A DNA stretch of 64,000 nucleotides, from positions 150,800 through 214,799 of the forward strand of contig RPFO01000189.1 in the NCBI GenBank assembly GCA_009746045.1, in the 5' to 3' direction. Below, piece after piece: positions 1 to 12,500 of this stretch. The notes under the pieces were generated by a model. The model did not search any database. It saw nothing but the letters and a program-made list of their open reading frames with translations, and was not told the origin of the DNA. The first letter of the stretch is position 1. Each line of letters begins with the position of its first letter. The DNA comes from Mesostigma viride (Eukaryota; Streptophyta; Mesostigmatophyceae; Mesostigmatales; Mesostigmataceae). A program made the translations under genes and the position numbers.

Positions 1-199
1 CTACCTCTGCACTTGTGCAAAGGCACAATTCGTAAGTAACAAAATGCATGCACATGCAATACTAGAAACCATGGGGTGCATACAACCATGGGGTGCATAC
101 AAGTGCAGGAACGCTGCTTGCAAAACACACACTGGGGCTATCCCCGCACACGGCTCGGTACCTTGGCACTGGACCATCCCCCTTTCACATCATCCTGAC

Positions 200-558
200 T
201 CTCATCCGACCCACCTGGCACTGGTTCAACTTCAAAACTTGCAAAATGCTTCAACCTTCCACCCACCATGTACTGGTACACCTCCCCCCGCACCTTGCAC
301 TGGTTGACGTTCCCATTCATTTTTGCCTTGATTTGTAATTGACCTCCCCACCCCTCATTTTGGACTGGGTGAACTCCCGTGCACCCCGTTAACACACCTC
401 ATGCCAGTTGACCTCCCCGTTTGTTCCTATGGAGCCCTCACTGCTCACCCTGTGCTGGTTGACTAACCCACCGTGTGCTGGTTGACCTCCCCATTCCTTT
501 TGTTCTAGTTCCTATATGACCTCCTTCCCACCCACCTCGTGCTGGTTCGCTAACCCAC
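200..558 (-). repeat. Degenerate splice-donor-derived repeats in intron 10
   Basis: About eight diverged copies of the exon-10 end plus donor lie downstream of the real donor at 558. On the minus strand the real junction is AACCAGTACAAG|GTGGGTTAG. Echoes such as AACCAGCACACG|GTGGGTTAG (about 467-490), AACCAGCACGAG|GTGGGTGGG (about 531-548), AACCAGTGCAAG|GTGCGG (about 288-305) and AACCAGTGCCAG|GTGGGT (about 208-226) follow at irregular spacing. Most still hold a usable-looking GT donor. Confidence 0.7.
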
Positions 559-3500
559 CTTGTACTGGTTCACCTCCAGTCGCGTGTTTTCCGCCACCTT
601 CTCCAACTCCTTTCGTGCGATCTGTGCCGCCTTCTCCATCTCCTCCAGGTGCGCGCGCTTGACGTCCGCCAGCTGCAACAACAACTGGGACAGCTCCTCG
701 GCCTGCGCCCGCTTGGCCACGGCTTCCGCGTCGGCCAGCTCGCGCAGCCCTGCGATCGTCTGCTCGGCGGCGGCGGTGCGCTGGTTGGCTTGCTCCAGCT
801 CCAATGCGGCCTGGTTATGGTGTAGGGTTTAGACACAAATACACACCAGAATGGTTACCCTGCGGCACAGTGAAGGAATCCGAACAGGAACCCATGACGC
901 GGCATCTAAAGGAAGAGCCCATCAGCAGGTGCAGGATATGGCCGCGCGGGATGTGGCCGGGAGATTTGCGAAGCGCATGTGGGCGTATGCAAGGTCTGTG
1001 CGCAAGCTCGTTCCGCAGGAAGCCAGAGGGGCACCAGGGAAGGGAGCGACAGGGAGGATGGGCCAGAACGCGCATGTCTCCAAGCAGGCAGGGATGCAGG
1101 GCCGGGAACGCGCGCGCGGTCCAACAAGGGGAATGGGTAAAGGCGCCGCTGGAAGCGATACTCTGCAGGAGACGGGTTCTGACATGTTTTTTTACCAGGG
1201 CTGATGTGTGGTTGCTCACCTGCTCGCGCATGGCCGTGTGCTGTCCGCCATGTTCACCCGACAGATTTGCCTAATCGACTTTAATCGGCACAGCTTCCCA
1301 CCTGCTAGGATCACATGTTTCAGACCCAGCTGCTCCTGCGTGGCTGTGCATGCTTGCGTCAAAGATCGCCCCACGAGGAAGCAACTGCACGGCCCCCACC
1401 AGCTTCTGTGCTGTGGCCAGCATTAGAATTCAATACCCATCTCTTTCTCTGTATCGCTTCTGTTTCCTTCACATGCATTTATCTAACCAACATCAATACC
1501 TCAATACCCACCTGTTTCTGTGCGGCGGCCATCTCTGCCTCCATCGCGGCGCACCGCTTGTTGGCCGCTCCATTCTCCGTGCGCAGTTTCTCCATCTCGT
1601 AGCCCAGCCGGGTGACGTCCGCCAGCTGCGACTTGAGGACGATCACTTCGCGCTTCTTCTCCTCCAGCGTCTGGTGGGGGGGTTGTTCGGGAAGTATGGT
1701 GCAGGAATATGTAAGAACAAGACGATGCCTGGAAAGATATGGAAGAAGCACCTCACGCCCCTTCTCCTCCCGCGATTGCCGGAAAAAGTTGGGAAGGAGG
1801 GAGAAGATGATGTGCAGGAATATAAATGTGCGGGACAAAGCACCGGGGGCAGAAGCCAGGGCAATGATCTTCTCGATCAGGGCAGGTGCAACACAAATAC
1901 GCCCACCCCCTGCTAGCAAGCAGCTTCCTTGGTCCATCCAGGAACAGCCTGGCGAGCATCCGTGGCAGTAAGACGATGCGAAAACCCTGACAAGGCGCCC
2001 CCAGGCTAGACTAAACTCTCTACCCCACTTGGAAAGGGGGAGATCTCACCGAGCCCAGGTATGGATGACCTCCTCACCCCCAAGTGCCACACAGCGGACA
2101 CCTCTGCAGCCCGCTCACGCTGTTCGCCTCCTTCCACATGCTACTCACGCTGTTGGCCTCCTTCCACTGCTGCTTCCACCGCTGCTTCTTCTTGCGCTTG
2201 TTCTCCAGCAGATTGTACAGCCGCCGCTCCTGCGCCGCCAGCTCCTCGCGCTCCCTGTCCACCAGCGCCTGCTGCTCTTCTTGCGTCCGCACCGCCGCCA
2301 GCATGCGCTCCATGGCACCGTCCGCCTCCAACCTGCTGGTGTCCACCAGCGCCTGAAGCGCGTCGTGTTCTGCTTGCAGCCGGCTCAGCTGCTGCCACAC
2401 GCGGGACAGCTCCTCGCGACACATGGCATCCTGCCGCGCCGCCATCTCCACCTGGGCCGACAGCTGGGCTGCCTGCTGCGTCAGCTCGTTCAGGCGCACC
2501 TTGTCGGCCACCACCTGGGAGCGGTTGGCGGAAAGGTCGCCTGCCAGGGGGGGGGGATGCAGAAGGGCGAAGGAGGGCGAAGGAGGGCGAAGGAGGGCGA
2601 AGGAGGGCGAAGGAGGGCGAAGGAGGGTAAAGGAGGGCAAAGGAGGGTGAAGGAGGCAAGGGAGGGCGAAGGAGGGCGAAAATGGTTGAAAGAGGGGAGA
2701 CGGGAATGAGTGGGCATTGTCAGCATAAAGGCGGCCCACAGCCACAAATGGTGGCAACCACGTGCCGCAAGTGTCCTGCACACAAGATGTGGCATAAAAA
2801 ACATACATCATTGTGGGACAAGCCATACCATGGGGAGGAAGAAGAAAGCCGTCACCCACGCAGGCAAATACCAGGCAGCCATGCCTAGCCATCCTCGAGA
2901 GAACGACTGTGGCAAACAGGGATCCGTGTCTGATACCTACTTACAACCTGCACTTGACTCAACCTGCCTCCAAACCACGCGGAGCACCACCACTAGACCA
3001 TGCCACTACCATGCCATTCTACGCTTGCCGTGTTTGCCCACGTATGTGCTAGACCACGGCCCCCGGTATGCTATTCAATGCACGTTCCGTCTTGGTGGGC
3101 GTTACCTACCTTGTGTGTGCTGCAGCACTGGCAGCTCATCCTCCACTTCCTTGGCCAACCACACTAGGCCACATGCTCGCACCTAAATGCTAGCCCTACA
3201 GCCTGTCCATGCCTCTACCTTGCGGCCTGGCATGTGTGCGCTGCAGTGCTGCCAGCTCGTCCTCTGCTTCCTTGGCTACCCATACGAGTTATACCACCAC
3301 CAATATTGTCGACACTCTACACCACGCCCCCACCCCGTCTCTTGGCATGTGCGTTTACCCACCCTGTCTCTTGGCATGTGCGTTTACCCACCCTGTCTCT
3401 TGGCACGTGCGCTTACCCACCCCGTCTCTTGGCATGTGCATTTACCCACCCCATCTCTTGGCATGTGCATTTACCCACCCCGTCTCTTGGCATGTGCGTT

Positions 3501-6500
3501 TATCCACCCCGTCTCTTGGCATGTGCGTTTACCCACCCCGTCTCTTGGCATGTGCGTTTACCCACCCCGTCTCTTGGCATGTGCGTTTACCCACCCTGTC
3601 CCTTGGCATGTGCGTTTACCCACCTTGCGTCTTGGCGTGTGCGCGCTGCAGCTTTTCCAGCTCGTCCTCTGCCTCCGTGGCGCGCTGCTCCGCCGCGTCG
3701 CGCATGCGGGAGATGTCCGCCACGCGGTCGTTGGCCGCCGACAGGCCCACCTGGGGGGGGGGGGGGGGGGGGGGGGGTAGAGCAGAACATACAGGAGGGG
3801 TGTCAGAGGACAGGGGACAGGGGAGAGGGGAGAGGGGACAGGGCACAGGGGGCAGGGGACAGGGGACAGGGGACAGGGGACAGGGGACAGGGGACAGGGG
3901 ACAGGGGACAGGGGACAGGGGACAGGGGACAGGGGACAGGGGACAGGGGACAGGGGACAGGGGACAGGGGACAGGGGAGTAAGGCCAGAGAAGCTACAGG
4001 GGACAGGGGACAGGGGACAGGGGACAGGGGACAGGGGACAGGGGACAGGGGACAGGGGACAGGGGACAGGGGACAGGGGACAGGGGACAGGGGACAGGGG
4101 ACAGGGGACAGGGGACAGGGGACAGGGGACAGGGGACAGGGGACAGGGGACAGGGGACAGGGGACAGGGGACAGGGACAGGGGACAGGGGACAGGGGACA
4201 GGGGACAGGGGACAGGGGACAGGGGACAGGGGACAGGGGACAGGGACAGGGGACAGGGGACAGGGGACAGGGGACAGGGGACAGGGGACAGGGGACAGGG
4301 GACAGGGGACAGGGGACAGGGGACAGGGGACAGGGGACAGGGGACAGGGGACAGGGGACAGGGGACAGGGGACAGGGGACAGGGACAGGGGACAGGGGAC
4401 AGGGGACAGGGGACAGGGGACAGGGGACAGGGGACAGGGGACAGGGACAGGGGACAGGGGACAGGGGACAGGGGACAGGGGACAGGGGACAGGGGACAGG
4501 GACAGGGGACAGGGGACAGGGGACAGGGGACAGGGGACAGGGGACAGGGGACAGGGGACAGGGGACAGGGGACAGGGGACAGGGGACAGGGGACAGGGGA
4601 CAGGGACAGGGGACAGGGGACAGGGGACAGGGGACAGGGACAGGGGACAGGGGACAGGGACAGGGGACAGGGGACAGGGGACAGGGGACAGGGGACAGGG
4701 GACAGGGGACAGGGGACAGGGGACAGGGGACAGGGGACAGGGGACAGGGGACAGGGGGCAGGGGACAGGGGACAGGGGACAGGGGACAGGGGACAGGGGA
4801 CAGGGGACAGGGGACAGGGGACAGGGGACAGGGGACAGGGGACAGGGGACGGGGACAGGGGACAGGGGACGGGGGACAGGGGACAGGGGACAGGGGACAG
4901 GGGACAGGGGACAGGGGACAGGGGACAGGGGACAGGGGACAGGGGACAGGGGACAGGGGACAGGGGACAGGGGACAGGGGACAGGGGACAGGGGACAGCG
5001 GACAGGGGACAGGGGACAGGGGACAGGGGACAGGGGACAGGGACAGGGACAGGGGACAGGGGACAGGGGACAGGGGACAGGGGACAGGGGACAGGGGACA
5101 GGGGACAGGGGACAGGGGACAGGGGACAGGGGACAGGGGACAGGGGACAGGGGACAGGGGACAGGGGACAGGGGACAGGGGACAGGGGACAGGGGACAGG
5201 GGACAGGGGACGGGGGACAGGGGACAGGGGACAGGGGACAAGAGCAACAAGCAAGATATACGTGTTTAGAGGGTGGGACAAGCATAATGAGCAGGCACAG
5301 AGAGAATATGTTCAGGCAGAACAAAAAACAGGAATTCACTCCATATTCAAGACATGTGTATATTACCCTACCGCCTGGCCCACACCCTCACCCTGCCAGT
5401 TCTCCTTCCCCTGGTCCACCACCCTCCCCCCTCCCCCCTCCCCCCTCCTCCCTTCACCTAATCCGCTTCCTAGCCCCTCACGTGGCCCATATTCAGCCCA
5501 CCCCACCCGCTAGACCTTTCTCCTCACTCTGCACTCTCCCTCCCCCCCTCACGTGGTAGACCTTCTGCCCTACCTCGCCTGGTAGACCTTCTGCGCCCCC
5601 TCACCTGGTAGACCTTCTGCCCCCCCTCACCTGGTAGACCTTCTGCCCCCCCTCACCTGGTAGACCTTTTGCCCCCCGTCACCTGGTAGACCTTCTGCCC
5701 CCCCTCACCTTGTAGACCTTCTGCCCCCCCTCACCTGGTAGACCTTCTGCCCCCCCCTCACCTGGTAGACCTTCTGCCCCCCCTCACCTGGTAGACCTTC
5801 TGCCCCCCCTCACCTAGTAGACCTTCTGCCCCCCCTCACCTGGTAGACCTTCTGCCCCAGCTCACCTGGTAGACCTTCTGTCCCCCCTAACCTGGTAGAC
5901 CTTCTGCCCCAGCTCACCTGGTAGACCTTCTGCCCCCCCTCACGTGGTAGACCTTCTGCCCCAGCTCACCTGGTAGACCTTCTGCCCCCCCTCACCTGGT
6001 AGACCTTCTGCGAGTGCGCCGCGTCGCGCTTCATCCCTGCGCGCTCGGCCGCCGCCTCCTTGAGCTTGGCCTTGAGCGCCTCCACCTCCTCCGCCGCAAC
6101 CGCAAGCGACTCCTCGCACGCATTCTCCACGTCCGAGCAGCGCGCCGCCCAGCGCTCAGCGTCCGCACGCGCGGTGGCCAGCTCCTTCTCGCACTCTTCC
6201 AGTTGGGTGGTCAGCTTGGCCTGCGCCTTCTCCGCCAGCTGGCGCCGGCGAGGGAGGAGATGGGGGGCAGGGTGACAGGGGGGGGGAAGGGGGGGGCAGA
6301 GAAAGTCGGGGGCAGGGGGGGGGCAGAGTGAGTGGGGGAGTGGGGGAGGAAAGAAGAGGAGTGGGGGGGAAGCGGGGCAGAGGGGGGAGGGGGGCACATT
6401 AGCGGAGCAGAGGGAGAGCAGTGGGGGAGGCCGGCAGAGTGGCGGTAGTGCAAGAAACAGGTGGCAAATCAGCAACGCTAATCAATATATTTAAGCCATC

Positions 6501-9500
6501 AGTAGTGATGATAGTGCTCAGTGCCTCACAAACATCGGTGCTGTGGTGGGGAGACCACAAGAAGCTTCATCCCACACCCAGCTGCATCTCCTACAAACCT
6601 TATTCCACCTTCAGTAAGTCCGCAACGATCCGTACCTCCACTTTCACCTCCCTGCTGGCTGGATACCATCTCACCACATTTTGGCCCTCATTTCATCATC
6701 AGCTTCATCCCGCTCTGGGTACGCCACACCTCCTCACTCTTAAACTCACCCTACCTGATGCTCAATGAACTGTGCCTCCTTTCTCCCTGTATGAACTCCT
6801 CTGCTTCTGACCTTCATCTTAAACTGACCTCCATCGCTTATTCCACTTCCTCTATTACTACCGCCCATCCTACACCAACCTTCGTGCATTCTCACCTTCA
6901 TCTTGTACTCGATGAGGCGCGCCTCCTTCTGCGTGGCCTCGGCCTGCTTGGACTGGTCGCGGTGCTCCACCACGCGCTGCAGCGACTCGGCCACCATCTT
7001 GTCTACTGCCGCACGCATCGCCATCACCTCCTCCGACGCCTCGCTGGCGGATGCACACGCATACATGGGTACAACACATGCCCCCGTTGACAAAGAGAGG
7101 TTGGAAGAGGTCACAAAAATGCGTGTGCAGAGGCCCACATGGCAGGAAGGGGGGGGGAGGCAGGGACGAGCGGCCGACCGAGGAGACAGCGGGGCTAGGA
7201 GACACACGAGGTGGGGTAGCCGTTCTAAAGTAGGTTTGCACGCGTTTGGGAGGGTGGTGCGAAAACATGGGTAAGGGCGGGGCAGATGGGGGCATGCACA
7301 CTGTTCAACTGTGACATCAACTGCATGCTCATTTCTCTCAGGAAACGCAGGTGGCAATTGGAAGTCTGCAACCCTATCATGTGCAGAGAAAGAAGCATAC
7401 CATGCCAAGGTGGGTGGAACCACAAATTGGGGCACTGCTCCAAAATGAAACAACTAAATAGGACAGCAGATGTGGCTGACGCCCTTTTTTACTTGCTACC
7501 ACCACCACAAGCATGGGAAAGTGCTGCGAATATCTCGATTACCTGCTGATGGTAAGGATTAACCCATCCAACATGATCCACCAAACCAAACAAGTCCACT
7601 GAGCATACTCTGGACCACAGTGCCATGGCTGGTTGGCCCGTACAACAGCATCCGATAAGCCAAAGGAAGCAATTCCTTGGCCAGCCAAACCAGTCAACAG
7701 AACACTGAAGCCAGAGAACAAGGAAGCCAGAAAGGAACAGAGCATGCCAAGCAGTCATCGCGTAGTGCTGGCACACGCACCGCAGCTCTCGCTCCATGCG
7801 TGTGTTCTCCGCCAGCAGCCGCGCGTTGTCCGAAAACACCTTGTTCTGCGGACAGCACAACCGCATGCACACAGCCCCTTGTTGTTTCATGGGAATGGTA
7901 GCTACAGAAACTAAACCGCCCATTAATGGGCACTACCTGCGCGGTAAAACGCGCATAGTAGCATACTTTTAGCCTGCATTCCATCACATGCAAGTTTAGA
8001 GGCTTGTCGCATTGACAAGCACGTGTCACGATGTCTTGTGAGGGGGAACAAGGGCGTGCGGTGTGTCTTGTGAGGGGGCCGGGCAGGGTCACAGAACAAA
8101 CAGCCATCCTTATGCTGGGGAGGCAGGCATGGGAAATAACCTTTTGGGGTGGACAGCACCCAAATCGGTTCATAGAGGTTACACCACTCATACTGCTGGT
8201 GAGAGTAGGCAGCTACCCAAAACCACGTCACCTTCCAACAGTGTTTCGATTAGTGGCGATACACCGCCAAATGTGGCGGTGTGGCACTTTTTTTGGCAAA
8301 ATGTGGCGTTGCCACCCTATTTGACAAGGCCCCCAAGAAGCCACAAATTGGCCGTGCTGTTCTACTTTCTAGTTTCGTTTCGCCACAGAGTGGCCGTGCC
8401 TGAAGTTCACTCTAGTACAGGTTACGCCACAATTGGCAGTGTCAGCCGAACTTCCGGCCGGCGTTCCGCCACGAATCTCCCTTTAGAAAAGTGCAACAGT
8501 GCATACCGCTTAGTGCATGTTAGTAGCGCCAAGTGGCCCGCTGGCCGCTGGACAGGCTGGGCACTGAGCAGTGACTACCGTAGTGAGCTAGACCGGTGCA
8601 GTGTGCAGTGAGCTAGGTAGAATTGTATTAGAAGAATCAACCAAAGTCTTGTCCAATCAAAATCATCGTCTTCGGAGCAGTGTCTTAGAGACGACAGTAT
8701 CCTCGAATCCATCGTCGAGAATGGGGACCGAATCGTTGCGACAACGATATAAAAAAGTACGAAAAAGTACGCAAAAGTACGAACACAAGCGAGCAAGTGC
8801 GGCAAAATGCGTCGAACTGAGGATTAATCTACACGGGCGGCCGGCAGGCAGAGACCCGCCCTGTATACTCAGCCAGTACGGCGCCGCGCCGCGCTGACCC
8901 CGCCGTTCTACTTCCAATGAATGGTTGGAAAGCCAGCCCGCCACACGTGGCCGTGCCAAGCCCAATTTTAATTTGCTTAAAGCCACACATTGGCCGAGTC
9001 AACGGAAGTTTTTGTAGTTCAAAACGCCACAAGTGGCCTAGCGCCACTAGCAACAAAAACCTTAATCGAATCACTGCCTTCCAACCCACTGTCCTTCAAA
9101 GTTTATACAAATGCGCACTGCAACTGACTGAATTATGGTCTTCCAACAAAGGCAACTCTCTCGCAAGCTGCATCCAGAGGGCATGCTTAACAGCCTCCCA
9201 AGAAAAACGTGGGCAGAAATACACAGGGACCATGAGCTCAATAACCTGCCGCAGGCGCGTAACCGTACCGTCACCGCACCTAGCTCTGCACAGGCTTTTT
9301 GCATGCAGCAGCAGCAGCGGCATGAAGACAGCCTAGCCTCCGGTATGCCTTCATGCCAAGCCCCGTATCCATGCCACAAGCATTACCACGGGCCCCTGTG
9401 GGTCTCGTGCCTCGACATCAGCGCGGTGTTGGCGCACAGTAAGAGCTATTGCCTCGCCAACCCTACCACATGGCCACTTGGTTGCATGGCACGCACCTCC

Positions 9501-12500
9501 TCGAGTGAGAAATCTCGCAGCTTTAGTGTCCTACGCACCGCTACAGTGTCCTTTGTGATGCTGTTGTGACCTACGTACCGCCTCGAGCGAGAACTTGGCC
9601 TTGAGCGCGACATTCCACAGCTTCTGGTAAAGCCTGGTGGGCAAACAGGGCAAGGGTGGATGCGAGGGAAGCGGGGGGCATGCCCATGCGGCACGTATTC
9701 AGTGGCAGGGTCAGTCTATATCCTGAAGCTTGTCCTAGTCAGAGAAAACATACCGAAGAAGGGCTAACAACAGCCGAAATACGTAAGAACTAACGAGGCA
9801 CAGGGTAGAGTGACCAGCTGTGCTCCTCGCACGCCAATAGGAAACAACACTCATAATTAATCATAATTACGTCTGGCTAATGTTCCAACAGGAAACTCAT
9901 AATGCTCTGTCAGCGTAAAGCTAGCCGGCAGCACACAGCACTGCCTCTGAAAACCAAACACCTGGCAATCCTATTGTTCAATCCTTGGATGCCAGCAGAC
10001 AGCCACACTCACCCCCACATGAGCGGCACTCACCCCCACATGAGCGTTTCAGTTGTATATGTTCTATTACGACGACTACGACGACTCTCACCCCCCCACG
10101 ACCGGTCCACTAGGACTGGCTGGACTCGTATTATAGACGGTGGCCACCCACCCACCCACGAGCAGTGCACGAGGAGTTTATGGACGGTTGCCACCCACCC
10201 ACCCACGAGCGGTGCACGAGGAGTTTATGGACGGTTGCCACCCCCCCCCCACGAGCGGTGCACGAGGAGTTTATAGACGGTTGCCACCCACCCACCCACC
10301 CACGAGCAGTGCACGAGGAGTTTATGGACGGTTGCCACCCACCCACCCACGAGCAGTGCAGGAGGAGTTTATGGACGGTTGCCACCCACCCACCCACGAT
10401 TACAGACGGTTGCCACCCACCCACCCACGAGCAGTGCACGAGGAGTTTATGGACAGTTGCCAACCACCTCCCCACGAGCGGTGCACGAGGAGTTTAGAGA
10501 CGGTTGCCACCCACCCACCCACGAGCAGTGCACGAGGAGTTCATGGACGGTTGCCACCCACCCACCCACCCACGAGCAGTGCACGAGGAGTTTATAGACG
10601 GTTGCCACCCACCCACCCACCCACGAGCAGTGCACGAGGAGTTTATGGACGGTTGCCACCCACCCACCCACGAGCAGTGCACGAGGAGTTATGGACGGTT
10701 GCCACCCACCCCCCCACGAGCGGTGCACGAGGAGTTTATGGACGGTTGCTACCCACCCACCCACGAGCGGTGCACGAGGAGTTCATGGACGGTCGCCACC
10801 CACCCCCCCACGAGCAGTGCACAAGGAGTTTATAGACAGTTGCTACCCACCCCCCCACGAGTGGCAGCGACGCCTTGCGGCCCATCAGCACATGCCCTAC
10901 TGCGGTCGCATCGCATCGCCACCCACCCCCACACGAGCGGCAGCAGTGCCTTGCGGTCGCGCGCTGGCTGCAGCACGTCATGGATCATCTCGTGGAAGCC
11001 CAGGCTGGCGCACGCCACCGCGTCATGATGATGGTGGCGCCACCGTGGTCCCCAGGTGGCACAGATCATTTGGCGAATGGCGCCACGTCATTATGATGGG
11101 GGAGCGGTCGCCGTGAAGGGCCGCAACAGGGGAGAAGAATGGCAAGGTTTAAAGTGAGATAACGGGCCTTGGCATGGTGAGATCGCGAGCCTTTGCATGA
11201 TGGACTCCACAGGTGGTGAGATCGCGAGCCTTTTCATGATGGACTCCACAGGCAGACGCATGAGGCAGGGATCGAATCCGACAATCAGCGGGAACATCAG
11301 CAAGCGCAACCCGAGGGTGGCGTGCTGGCTGGTTGCGCCCATGCGGGAGCCAGCAGCAGCGTGGAAGCGACGCAGGCGGGGCCATGGCAGTGCTGCACTG
11401 CTGTGGGCTTTGGCAAAAGCTCGGCCACCGAAGTGATGGCAATGCACAGGATGCGGATGGGGATGGGTGATGGACATGTACACAACCGGTGAGTTGGCAG
11501 GCCCAGCATGCAGCTATTGGACAAGGCCATCCTCGTTCCTATATACCAACCAATGCTACGACTAGCAACAAGAAGGCTTCTGCGCCAAAGGTGGCCTGGC
11601 GTCCTAAGTGCTGCCACCCCACACGTGATGGATGGCATATACCCCAACCGACACACAGGTGAATGGAGTACAACTGCAAGCAAAACAATGAGGATGTGGA
11701 TCTTCCCATCCTGCACTCTGGGTGGCCAAAGTACGAGCATGTTCCATACGCAAATGTCAACGGAAACGGAATGGCGTGCGCACCTGGCGGGATCCACAAG
11801 CAGCATGCGGCATGCATTTACAGCACGCGGCATCCACAAGCAGCACGCGCCGATGCTATGCAATCACTCTCTTCTGCTCGCGCCACCCTGCCACCCTGCG
11901 CAATGCGTGGTACCCACAGAAGCCACGCATGCGACGTCCTGCCACCTACACCGCTAACTGCCACTCGTACTGCTTACTGCCACCTCTCACAGTGGCGAGA
12001 AACCCATCTTCTGCAAGCCGGTTGTCCCACGCGACGCCAGCGACCCCCTGCCAATAATCAAGGATCTAATCAAGCACAAGCTGATGCATAATGATTGACG
12101 ATGACAGGGTACCATCACTCACCTGTACACGCGCAGGCCTCGGTACAGCCGGTAGATGCTGTCCTCCGACAACCCCTGCGCGCGCAGCAGCTCCGGCGCC
12201 AGCTGTCCCTTGAGGTCCACGATGCCCTTCTTCTCGTCGGCGTCCGCTTTGGGGCTGGTCACCCCCTCGCTGAACGACCCGCGCGCGTCACCGGTGGGGC
12301 TGACCATGTTCGTTGCGGCCGCCAGCTCTCGCCACGCGGAGGGGACGTCCATGCTGTCCCCGTCGCCGCCCCACGCCACCTGGGGCTGCTTACCGCCATT
12401 GCCCATGCTCATGGTACCCTGTGGCGAGGGCAGCCACGCCTTCTTCTCCCAGTGCTCGGTCTTGCCGAACGCGGCCGCCACCAGGGGGGGAGGGTCCCTG

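Noticed and set aside
3234-5513. Long open frames across the ACAGGGG array (both strands)
   Set aside because: The 7-base period keeps all frames open. The translations are pure repeats and sit inside an intron with matched splice phases.
10134-10865. CRISPR-like array
   Set aside because: Units are contiguous without unique spacers and derive from the exon-2 donor. Eukaryotic intron context.
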